DNA of 64,000 bases from Doris montereyensis (taxonomy: Eukaryota; Mollusca; Gastropoda; Nudibranchia; Dorididae), in NCBI GenBank assembly GCA_037039925.1, contig JAXRKP010000285.1:1-64000 (forward strand). The letters are read 5' to 3'. Positions 45,476 through 56,900 of this stretch are shown here, piece by piece. Both the position numbers and the translations under genes were made by a program. The notes under the pieces are model-generated. The model did no database searches. It was not told where the DNA came from and saw only the letters and a program-made list of their open reading frames with translations. How positions within the stretch are numbered: the stretch's first letter is position 1; each line of letters opens with the position of its first letter.

Positions 45476-46430
45476 AAGAATTCAAGGATGCCTCAGTTTA
45501 AGAAATGAAAGCCTTTACTGGACTGAGAATATATATGGAGTATTTGTGTGTGAAGTCGAGCATCGGGATTACTGGGCAAACGAAGGAACTGATTTTGTTG
45601 GATTTACTCCCGGTTTCCATAACGTCATGACGCGGGATAGATTCTTGGCCCTCTGGACTTTTCTACATGTGATTGACGAGGAGGATTCAAATGTTGACAA
45701 AACTGACAAAATTTTCAAGGTTCGACCAGTTCTTGATGATCTGTTCCCCAAGTTTCATCATTATTACCAGCCAAGGCAACACCTGAGCCTAGATGAGGGG
45801 ATGATACCAATGAAGAATCGGCTTGGAATCAAGCAATACATAAAGGATAAACCTACAAAATGGGGTATCAAATCTTTTCTTCTGTGTGAGGGTGAGATAG
45901 GCTACGTTCTAAATGCTGAAATCTACATTGGGGCAGCACCAATGGCAATACAAGACCTAGGCTTAGGAGGGGAAATACTGTCGTTCGTCTCTTGACATCA
46001 TGTGGGATGGAGGACGGATCGCATATCCTCGTCATGGACCGGTATTACAATTTGGTAACTCTGGCAAAATATTTACTGAATGAACTGAACACTGGTGTTG
46101 TTGGAACTCTTCTACAGAATAGAAGACTCTTCCCAAAGTCCTTGAAGAAAATTAAAAGAAACTTACACGGGGTGAAAGTCGTTATCTGTGTCAGGACAGC
46201 ATCCCGTGTATGATCTGGCAGGATAGGAAGCCCATCCGTTTTATTTCAAACTACTTGGATCTGGCGCAAAACAATGTGGCAAACAGAAAAAACAAAGATG
46301 GTACTCTGGTTGAGATAACCATGCCACAGTTTGTCAAGGACTACAACAAGTACATGGGAGGCTGTGACAAAAATGACCAGATGACCCGTCTTCATCGCTC
46401 TCGCAGAGCTGCCTACCCCTAACACCCCTT
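45476..46430 (+). pseudogene. piggyBac-type transposase, catalytic part
   Basis: The frame begins with EMKAFTGLRIYM (about 45504) and, after a frame change, HRDYWANEGTDFVGF, FLALWTFLHVIDEE and DKIFKVRPVLDDLFPKF. LSLDEGMIPMKNRLGIKQYI carries the first catalytic Asp. MDRYYNLVTLAKYLL (about 46034) carries the second and NKYMGGCDKNDQMTRLHRSR (about 46350) the third. The ~150-residue N-terminus typical of the family is absent and the sequence joins the MULE frame directly. Frames change near 45550, 45995 and 46205. Confidence 0.9.
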
Positions 46431-46559
46431 AAGAGGAATCACAGGGCTGAAAAAGAGGAATCTGGGATAAAAAAAGAGGAATCAACATACCGATTACGCA
46501 GATAGTGCTAATGACGCAATCCATCGCTATTTGAAGTCAAAGTCAAAGGCTTGATAAAG

Positions 46560-47690
46560 GCATACTTATAGTAACATTCCAGGCGTGTGGTTTTCAGGTG
46601 TTCTTAGTCTCTCACATCACAATAAACAAAGAAAATTTTTAAAAATATATACGCAATGTCACAGGGACTTCCAGTCTTCACTTCTTCATACTCTGATAGT
46701 AAGCACTTTTTGGCTTTACTAATCAGAGCTGGTGAAAAGGTCTGTCGATGGCAAACAGATCCTCTGGCAATCATGTGCACCTTTTGCACAACCAGTGCAC
46801 TGACTATATCAGTCGAGAGGGAGGGCCTGAATTCAGTCTGGTTCTTCCGCACAAAACTGAAAATCCTTTCTACATCGGCATTTGAGTGTGTGAGGCAGCA
46901 AAGTCCCTTCGTGGCTACTGACAAATTAGGATATTTGACAATGACAGCACCATCAGCAGTTTTCATCTCCCCTACCCTATACCACTGCCTATCCACTCTC
47001 TCTTCCTGTGATATTACATCAGAGATGGTTTGATCAACTTGATACTTTGCAAAACTCTAACTGTAAAGCTGTCAGGTTGCCCCCAGTGACGAGGCATGAA
47101 AAACGGTCTGTAAAATACTGAAGCATACTAAATCTAGCTGACAGTCGTTTGTTCAAGTCTAAAACAGCAGCATTTTCCAAGAAGTCATCCATGATAGGAA
47201 ATTTTGAAATAATGTATTTCAAGGCTCCAGAAAAGAATCTCCTGACATCATCCACGAAAATGTCCTCTGAGTTTTTATGGAAACCTTTCTCTTTTAGGTC
47301 CTTTAGGCATAACTGGGTTTCATGGCCCATAATCAAATCCTATGAGGCTTCTGGTTTCTATGAGCATCAAACTCTATTTTTAAGATATTGTTTGATGCAG
47401 TAATGATGTCAGGCTTTACAAATCTGATAAGCAGATCGGTGACCAGCTCATCTAGAACTGACATCATCTTATGGATCTGTGGAGCTCCTTTTGAAATATC
47501 AAATTTGTGTTAAGTAAATAACGGGAGATTTTCTTTGAGGAAGAAGCAATACAGCTTAGATGAGGTGGCTGCAAAAAACGTTTCAGTACAACAGAAAGCA
47601 TCGAAAAAACCCTTGTTTTTTCAAGGTTCATTCAGAGACTTTGCCTGGAGCTCATTGGGGATTATAGAACGACATTAGCGCAGAGGACAA
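46560..47690 (-). pseudogene. hAT-type transposase fragment inserted in the piggyBac sequence
   Basis: Read from 47690 down, the minus strand encodes QIHKMMSVLDELVTDLLIRF then LCLKDLKEKGFHKNSEDIFV, LNKRLSARFSMLQYFTDRF and WYRVGEMKTADGAVIVKYPN. It ends with THSNADVERIFSFVRKNQTE, the hAT dimerisation motif, followed by LVVQKVHMIARG. Stops occur near 47340 and 47510. It runs opposite to, and interrupts, the piggyBac coding region. Confidence 0.85.
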
Positions 47691-47957
47691 AATGAACCTT
47701 GTCCGTAATGTTTGACTCCAGGCAACCATTTCCTGATATTCCTTCTGGTGCCTCATCCAACCACATGTGTGCTGTGTGCATGGAAAAGCACCTCAGATAC
47801 AACAGGCAGAACCCTGGAGTAACCTACAAGGACAATCCACACAAAAAGGTAAAAACCAATGTCTGCTGTACGCAGTGCAAAAGTACCTCTGCGTCAAACA
47901 AGGTTCTACCTGCTGGGCGGACTGGCACTCAAAGGTGGAATACTAGCGTTAGATGAA
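47690..47957 (+). pseudogene. piggyBac transposase C-terminal cysteine-rich domain
   Basis: It encodes NHMCAVCMEKHLRYNRQN, then KKVKTNVCCTQCKSTSAS and a WHSKVEY-like end in another frame. A CxxC..H..CxxC block is the usual C-terminal domain of piggyBac transposases. It fits as the continuation of 45476-46430 after the hAT insertion. Confidence 0.75.
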
Positions 47958-48129
47958 GGCTGAAGGCTAGGCCTATTTTCTCTAATCTCCCAAAGTTTCA
48001 TCTAATTCTAACCACTGGTTTCCTTGAAACAAATATTTTTCTACCCCATGTACGTTTTTTCTCTTTTTTGCTCAGGAGGCCAGGTATAGGGGACTTTTAG
48101 GGTCAGGGATTGAGGTCTGGTAGGGTTAA

Positions 48130-48350
48130 TATGGGACCAAGCGGGCTTTCTAAAATGCTTAAAAAACTTGGGACTTAAGTGGGGATATGTCAACGGCTCC
48201 TATGCTCTGAAAGCCGCACAGACCAGGATTCGGCATTCCAAGAGGAAGGACAAGGATGTGTAAAAGTGGAAGTGGAAGCATCTTCAAAAGCAATATTTGA
48301 AAGAGAAAGACAAGAGGGAGTTGGAGGAAGGTGTTACCTACTCTTCTGGT
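48130..48350 (+). pseudogene. Probable MULE transposase C-terminal end
   Basis: One frame gives LSKMLKKLGLKWGYVNGSYA, RIRHSKRKDKDV, a basic KWKWKHLQKQYLKEKDKREL and EEGVTYSSGG. Animal MULE proteins end with a basic stretch followed by a (V/A)TY-(S/A)-(S/A)-G(G/A)F-like motif. This is therefore probably the far end of the transposase broken at 45475. Confidence 0.6.
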
Positions 48351-48359
48351 GGCTTAAAC

Positions 48360-50055
48360 TGTTACGGTAATTTCAAATTCATTGTTATAGTTGAATACCA
48401 GGCACCATTCTGTTATGATTTCAGAAATTATGTCTATAAAAATTGTCAAAGTTTCGAGCTGTTTTATCTCAAAACGTCATTTTTGTTGTTGCGTAGAGAT
48501 GAACTTTGGTCCTCCATCATATCTTTATGTGTTAAGCTAGAGCAATGAATTTTGTGTGTGGTTAGTTTATTAGTAGCTACAAATAGCTGGCTACTTAGAA
48601 TTCATGTAAATATCATACATTTTGTTACATACATTTTTTGATCATCAGATTCCGGGTTTTTCGGGGGTAAATTTTACATTGGGTTTTGAGATTCATCTCA
48701 GAAGCTATAAATTCATAAAGCATTATTTTAAGTAGCCAGCTATTTGCAGCAGTGTCTAAATGATATAATGCAAGTTATGGAAATGAAATTGATTAAAAAT
48801 TGTTGGAATGATGGAGGACCAAAAATAACTCATTATTTACGCTTATTTTTCAAGATGGCCGCCGTTGCCAGCTATGTAATCATAAATCAAAAATAATTTC
48901 CTTTGAATCTTTATAATTTCACCTTACTATAACACTGTTGTGGTGGTTACGAGTTATTGTGTTTTTTTATGGATATTTGTCACCTCATTTCGTCGAAGTC
49001 AAAGTACGGCTTCAAATTTGTTTCATGAATGTTACTTTTTGTACTCTAATTATAATTTTCAACTGTTAGTTAATCTATTTCTAGTTGCTTGATTGCACAT
49101 TTTATTTGTAACTTTATTGGTTTGTGTTTTGTGAGCCTTTCTGTGAGCTCTGCAAGCATTTTTAAATATATTTCCTTTGATTTTTCCCTTTTCCCCATTT
49201 TGAGCTTGAACCTCTTTTGGGAACCATTAAAAGTTTTATGCATGTATTTCCATCTCTGAAAAAAATTGGACTTATTCTCTATATGTATTTAATGCACTAT
49301 ACGTAATTTTGACCATGCATGAATAAAAAAATTTGTTTATATTACCACCTTGAATTTGGGTATTTGACAATAAAGCGTTCAAAATGTTGATTTTTGTTAA
49401 AATAGGTCAACTTTATAGCTTAGCATTTGTATGGAAACCATGATTAGATTCTATGATTTTGGGTAATCTGTTGCACAATGTTGTGGAGTGTGTGAAAACA
49501 CCAATACAAGAGTTTTTTATGTCTTATTTTGTCCCCTGGGACTGGCTAAAAATTGCACAGCGGCCTGTATAAGCGACCTGTATTTGCGGATCGATAAAAT
49601 TATATTTTTTAAAAATTCATAAACAAATCATTTACTGTCCGATTTTCAAAATTTAAATTGCAATTTTCATGATTCCTTGATAAGAATATAGATTTGTAAA
49701 CTCAATGTTGATATTTCAACTAAAATATTTACACTTTCCACACCTATTTCTATTGATGCCCAAAGATATTTTCTCTGTCTATTCGTTTGTATTTTGTCAT
49801 GCCTATGTTCCTATTGTCACTATTATTCTATGTCCTTATTCATCACTTTCGACACGCCCCTTGTCTCACTGTTTGTCTTTACACTTATAGAGATCTATGT
49901 CAGGAAAATTAAAACGGCAAAACAAGCCTTTGCTACTTTGTGCAATAAAAAATAAAAACATGCATCATCATACTTCATGGCCACTTTTCATGTATTCATA
50001 TGGCTTTGTTCTGTAATTATATACAAAAATATACAAATTTGAAGGAAGGCAGAAG
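48360..50055. other. Intergenic / 3' flank of HSF gene, no gene recognised
   Basis: AT-rich. CAAGATGGCCGCCGTTG (about 48853) echoes the 3150-3180 motif. A SINE-E-like stretch in plus orientation lies at 49780-49870 ('gtttgtattttgtcatgcct', 'cactttcgacacgcccct'). Confidence 0.55.
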
Positions 50056-50059
50056 CTAT

Positions 50060-50148
50060 TTAGTCCAGATCATCAATATCATCTATGACGCCGTTGTCTA
50101 GCAGCTCTGGGAAAAGTTCCTTTGGGTTGTACTGAACCAACTCTGTTC
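50060..50148 (-). CDS. HSF1: HSF exon f (last; stop codon)
   Basis: The acceptor (minus) is CAACCAAGCAACAG|GAACAG. It is entered in phase 1 so that G+GA makes Gly. It encodes TELVQYNPKELFPELLDNGV and an acidic IDDIDDLD, then TAA at 50062-50060. The length of 89 nt agrees exactly with the phase of the previous exon. Confidence 0.9.
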
Positions 50149-50932
50149 CTGTTGCTTGGTTGACAAAAATGGGAAGAAAGAGGAGAAAATAATTGCCATG
50201 AGCCTACAGGAGATGATTTTTTAAAGTTCATTTGATTTACTCCCATTCACAACTAAGGTGATCTCAGGTTTTTTTAGTCGGATTTAAATTTTTTGCCCGG
50301 ACTGCCTTGTAAACAGCCAAGGAATCTTTAACTTGCACAGAGTGTTGTGATCTGTACACGGGACCTCCCCCTTTTTTATATCGTTCCTCTCCGATGGGAC
50401 AAAAACCCATTGAAAAATAGTTTAACCCACTACCTTTGGGTTGAGAGGCAGACACCTTGCCTCTGGACTACCAAGTCCCTCACAGGAGCCAAAGAGTAAG
50501 TGTAACGCTTGTCAAATTACGAGTTATCAAGATCTACATTTGTGAACTCATGTATTCAACTCTATTCTTGGAATCAAAACCATTTTAGAATTCTCTTTTT
50601 TCCTGTTGTTGTTTTCTTGTCGTTTTTTTGTCTCACCAGATCATTTCGAATCATGTACATACATAGAAAACAACAAAATGAAAGCAAAGCCAACCTTTCC
50701 CACTAAATGTATCTATCAACTGTGTCTAAGGACTCATAAAAGATGCCATCCCTTTTCACGAAAGGCAAACTTCTGGTTCATAAGTGAAATATGAATTATC
50801 CCTACAACGCAGGCTTAGCCATCGGCCTATTTTTGTTAACAATTACACAATATTTCATTAACTCTTCACTCTGTTAGTTTCTCAGATCAAAATACTATGG
50901 AAGCCACCCCGTAATCTTAAAAAAACGTTTAA

Positions 50933-50970
<38 letters not shown>

Positions 50971-53900
50971 GTTCTTTTCAAATTGAAGTTATTTCCCTTT
51001 GTTTTGACACTAGGTGTAGACTAACAGGAAGCCAGTTAGACCTTGGTTAGGCAGGAAAGAGTAAAGCACCCGTTTAAAGTAAAGCCCCTAATTAGCAAAG
51101 GAAATTGAAGAAAAAAATCCTAATGGAAGAAGTCTTCAACAAGAGCCCACTACTGTAATCACACTGACAATGACGGCGACACATGTTAACTCATTTTAGC
51201 CCTGAAACTGTGCATACTGGTTTCGCGATTATAGCGTTGAGCCCTGATATCGAGCGTACACTGTTTGTTGACCTTCTTCTTAAAGACGTACCAACTCAAT
51301 TCTTGAGCATTACTGTCAGCAAGATATTTTGATTAAACCCAAAAATAATCATCCAATTTTTGCTTTAAAGTGATGTATTTAATTTTGTTTTTAAAGTCTT
51401 CAGTGCTATTACTGAGTTTTATTTCTGTTGGCAGTCCATTCCACAGCCTTACTGCACTAGGGTAAAATGAGTGCAGGTGACAATCAATGTTTGAAGATGG
51501 AACCATGTATGTTTGACAGCCTGATCTGGTTGTTCTTGAATTAAGTTTAAGCCGATCTAATGGAATAAACAGTTGGCCATTTATAGCTTTGAAGAAATTA
51601 TAAATTTTATTTCTACCTCTACGTTCTTCTAAAGGTATCCATTGCATAATGCAATTGGGTCATCTTGGTTTTGGTATTTCCTTTAGTGTATATATAATTA
51701 TTAGTTACAAAGCAGGCTGCATTCTTTTGTACTTTCTCAATTTCTTGTACGTAGGTCTGTTGTTGTGGGTTCCACCCAGACACAGCTACCATAATCTAAA
51801 CCTGAGACTGGTCCTACTAGAGCATTGTAGCACTTCTCTTTACATTTTGAGGACAGTTGTAAAGGTTTCTTCTAAGGAAGGCAAAAAAGTTGCGAATGTT
51901 GTTGTAATATGACACAGACGCATTTACCCACTTCTGTCACTCTCAATTAGTCCATTCTACAAAAAGGAGATGACACGAATAATAGTAGGATGAATTAGTA
52001 ACCTTTCTATAAATAATTTGAGCACAAAACATGAGAGAGCGAAGCGTGTGAAAGCTAGCTAGTGTGTTTCGGTTTACACACCATTCAGACGGGCAGTGGT
52101 CATACGCTTGATGTCTGCGCGACAAGCACTGGAGCAAGTTGTAAACAAAAGTATTAACATCAATGATGAATCAGATGTTACACATGCATTATAAAAAGTG
52201 GCACACAATAAACAATATAGAATGAATTTTGAGACAGCTTCTAAACTTTCATCACTAGATCTGAAAACTGGATCTAATGTTCTTAAGCAAAGAATTTACT
52301 TTTGAGGTGTGTCTTATGGCATAATGCAATAACGAATTTCAGTATGTAAATAATAACAAATAAAAACGCCCTTATAATAAGTTATCAATAGTGTATTTAT
52401 GTCTGGGTGAAGTATGAAAGTGATTGAGTAATTAGGTTTTTTTTGCACAATTTTTAAAAAAATGGATCAAAATCCCCAGTTTGCGTAGTTAAGCAATTTG
52501 AGTTCCAACTTCACGCTAAGACTGATTATCAGTCAGGGCCCCTGAAACCTCCAAAAGCTAAGACTGATTATCAGTCAGGGCCCCTGAAACCTCCAAAAGC
52601 TAAGACTGATTATCAGTCAGGGGCCCCTGAAACCTTCAAAAGCTAAGACTGATTATCAGTCAGGGGCCCTGAAACCTCCAAAAGCTAAGACTGATTATCA
52701 GTCAGGGGGGAAACCTCCCTGAAACCTCCAAAAGGAAAGTTAGGGGCCCTGGAAACCTCCAAAAGCTAAGACTGATTATCAGTCAGGGCCCCTGAAACCT
52801 CCAAAAGGATAAGACTGATTATCAGTTAGGGCCCCTGAAACCTCCAAACACATAGTCCAACTCGGAGAGCATACAAAGATGCTCATCAATGACCATCAAA
52901 CACTGAATGTGGACACAAAATAAGGTCCCTTGCTGAACCATGAATGAATATCTGACATTGCGTCAAATGTCATTTGAAGTTTACAAATTTAAATGCATCC
53001 TAAGTTTAATTTTACGTTTAACTTACGAGTCAAACAAAATGACCAGTTCCGTTAAAAAACACCCAACTCAACCCAACATCATCCGTCTCTATTAAAAATG
53101 AAAATATAAAATCTAATACATAATTTCTAGCATTTAACAGAGCTTGTGTTTCATTGAAATTTACGTTGTGGTGATCTTAGGTGAATTAAGAGGAAACAAC
53201 AAGATGAAAAATAAGTGAAAGAGTGGAAGAAAAGAAGTAGGACCAATCAGCAGCATCCGCCAACCGCCCGCATAGGAAGGATGAAAAGGAAAGAGAGAAA
53301 GAAAAGGAAAGAGAAAGAAAAGGAAAGCGAGGAAGAAAATGAAATAGAGAAAACAAGGAAAAAGAGGAAGAAAAGGATAGAGAAAACAAGGAAAAAGAGG
53401 AAGAAAAGGAAAGAGAGAGAAAAGGAAAGAGAGGAAGAAAAGGAAAGAGAGAGAGAGAGAAAAGGAAAGAGAGGAAGAAAAGGAAAGAGAGAGAGAAAAG
53501 GAAAGAAAGGAAGAAAACGAAAGGAGACGATTCCTGCCACTCACCGGTAATATCACCATTGCTGCAGTCAAGGCTTGAAGTGCCCGGCTCGTTGTCCCTG
53601 TCGCCCGACAGTAGCCCTTCCATGCTCTGATGACATCACAAGAACAATACAAATTAAAGAAGGGAAAGGTCAATGTTAACCTGATAATATGTAACGTAAA
53701 GTAATAAAATTCCTTCAAGGCCATTGTGGCCCATAGAGCCGGAGCTTGTCCCGGTGATAGTAATCAACTCCTGGACAGAACGCAAGTCTGACTCATGTTG
53801 AATGTCTTTCCAAAGGAACACAATGTCGGGCCTAGCCTTTGATAGAATTCAGACCTGAGACCTCCTGATCCCCAATCCAGCAGTCTAACCATTCAGCCAC

Positions 53901-56900
53901 CGACAACACTAATAATATGTAAGGTAGTCCGCTCAAATCAGAGGCGTTGTAGAGAAACTGTAGAGTTGTGAGTTTGTAACGACGGTGGCACTGTTTCAAA
54001 ACCCACGGCTAGCCCAGGTGATTTCTCAGAACGTTGCACTCTTAGGAAAGGTACTACACTCTACTTTCCTCACGCGACTCAGGTGTGCATGATTGCCCTG
54101 CTATAGGTAGAGAAAGATCTTGTCAAAGTGTAAGTACGAAATGCCTAAAAGGCTAATGTACTGTATGCTCCCAAGGGAGTTTAGAAGGACTTAAAATGAA
54201 ATGGCCTGCTGGGGGATAAATGATGTACAGTCGCTGAGCCTGCGCTTGTCCAGATTACAGGCTAAGAATCCATCTTTATCTTTATCAAAAATAGAACATG
54301 ACAGCATTGGCCCCCTATCAACGTGGGAAGCCGTGAATCAAAGATGGATGCAAGAAGACACCCACAACGCCCCCTGCCCCTTTCCCACAGCAACCAAATC
54401 CAACCCTCCGTTCTCAAAACAGCAGACAGTTGGGTGGATGTTGCTAGCAAGTCCTACTTCTTTCCTTTAATTCTCATATTTTTGTTTGTCATTTTGCCGT
54501 TTCCTTTCATTTTACCTTGAAAGCAGCAAAACGCAGTAAGTAAAGCTCCTTCAAGCCGTTACGGCCCATCCCAGTTTCAACAGCGTGAAGTGGAACAGAT
54601 GATAATACACGTAATCACCTCCTGGCCAGGACGTTAGTCTGGTGAAGGTTTTTACTACCAAGCTAATGCTTGTACCCATGAGCACCTGGGTCAAGTGGAT
54701 GAAAATGCATGTTAAGTGTCTTTCCCAAGGAAACACAACATCGGGCTGGTTTTGCTAGGGTTCGAACCCGGGACCTTATGATCCAAGTCCGGCAGCCATC
54801 AGAAAAACACAGTACACAGGGTAAATGCAACGACACAGACCCTGTAATTATAGTCCTAGTGTCTACTTTGGCTGGCATAGGATTGTTTCATGACAGTGTT
54901 GTACCAGTGATGATGATGAGATAATATCAAAAAGGAGGAAAATTACCATGGCCATCAGTCTCCGTTTGAAAAAGCCAAATTTACATTTAAGGTGGAGGAA
55001 CTAATTTTTACACTGTGGACAGTAAGTGAAGGGGACCTAAAAACGAAGATTTCCTTTGACTGGACGAAAGTAATCATCACTGATTGTACTCTCAGAAAGT
55101 TACTTAACTCCGCCTTTCCCTTTAAATTCAGGTGTGGAACGAATGAATACCTGGCTATAGACAACAAAAAAAAGATCTCATCAGTGTTAGTATGAAGCTG
55201 CTGTCAGATAACTGTACTGTATGCCCACCACCACCCTCCACACCGGGAGAAATTGACAAGCATCTTTTTATTACCATGTCAATGAGCAGTGCAAAGATAA
55301 CGAAAATCGATCCCATCAAACCCCGCCCCCCCACCAAACCCAAACCACCAGGCAATAATTCCGTGGAAACAACTATGCACAGCTGCCAACCTGTTCAAGT
55401 CGGTTCATGAACTGTGTGAACTAACCCATTCCAAATACGCTTTTACGTAGTGGTTGGCAGCTATGACTGTGTATGTGAATTTACAAGATATGTAAACAAA
55501 TTTACAAATCGTACACAAACAAACAAAAATTCCTTTGAACGTGTATAAACTTGCTTGGCGTAAAATTTAACTCATACATACCTTTTCAGGGATAATAGCC
55601 CATGGATTAGAAGATTCAAAAGCTGTAAAAAGTAAAGAAAGAAAAGAAAACGTACATCAGTTTATAAAGATCCCACATAAAAGTGGGATAAGATAGATAC
55701 AATATACTTTTATCAATCCAAAAGGAAATAACTAAATTGTGATATCATTTGAACTAGATGACAAACAGGGTATCAATCTTGGAAAACATTACCAAAATAT
55801 CTTCATAAGAGTACGGATGAAATAAAAGACGTGAAAACAAACAATCAAACAAATGAAAATCAAAATATCAAAGAAAAGAAAACTACAGCCTCCCCTCCTC
55901 CTCCCCATAACTTCAAGAATAACCAACACCATCACCCCTCGCACCAAAGGTGGTGCAGCAATAGAGCAGTTGTCTACCACACAGGAGGCCAGAGTTCCGA
56001 TTCCCAGTCCAGGCAAAATTTTCTGGCCACCCTGTCAACCCAGCAATAAAATCAATAACTATGTCTATTCACAAGTAAAGGTGGCATGGAAAGCAATGGC
56101 AAACTACCACATCATGCCGATTGCCTTGAAAAATGAAGACTCTACTCCTGATTACCCTACGCTTAACTCTGAGTACGGGTTTAACTTTAACTTTTTACAC
56201 CCTCCCTCCTCCGGCCCAAAACCCCCAACCAAAGAATCAATGTCCATTTTTATAAAAATAATCTGAAAGCAGAGAGGGGGAACAATCTTAGAACATAAAC
56301 ACAGATGCTCTAGCTTGGCCAGTTTGGGTTTTTGCCATTGATCCCAGCGGGCTTCGCAAAACCAAGGGAATGTGTGACTACTTACGTCTATCAAAACTGA
56401 AGGGTCTATCTTGTATTGCTCTTGTAGAAGTCCTCGTAACCCATCTAGGTCGGAGTTCAGGAAGTCCAACTGACTTGAATTGCTTTCAAATGAGACAGAC
56501 AGACATAAATAGAAAATATCAATAAGTCCAAATGACTTAAATTGCTTTCAAATGAGACAGACAGACATATATAGAAAATATCAATAAGTCCAACTGACTT
56601 GAATTGCTTTCAAATGAGACAGGCAGACATATATAGAAAATATCAATAAGTCCAACTGACTTAAATTGCTTTCAAATGAGACAGACAGACATATATAGAA
56701 AATATCAATAAGTCCAACTGACTTGAATTATTTTCAAATGAGACGGATAGACACATATAGAAAATGTCAATCAGTCCAACTGACTTGAATTGTTTTCAAA
56801 TGAGACAAACACACACATAGAAAATATTGAATTTCAACTGACTTAAATTATTTTCAAATGAGACAGACAGACAGAAATATATAGAACATATTAATAAGTC

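Noticed and set aside
53161..53724. Minus-strand Phe/Leu/Ser-rich 'membrane protein' frame
   Set aside because: It translates a polypyrimidine array; only 53545-53626 is a real exon.
54992..55410. Two overlapping ~70-codon frames in an HSF intron
   Set aside because: No similarity recognised, no phase-compatible splice signals.
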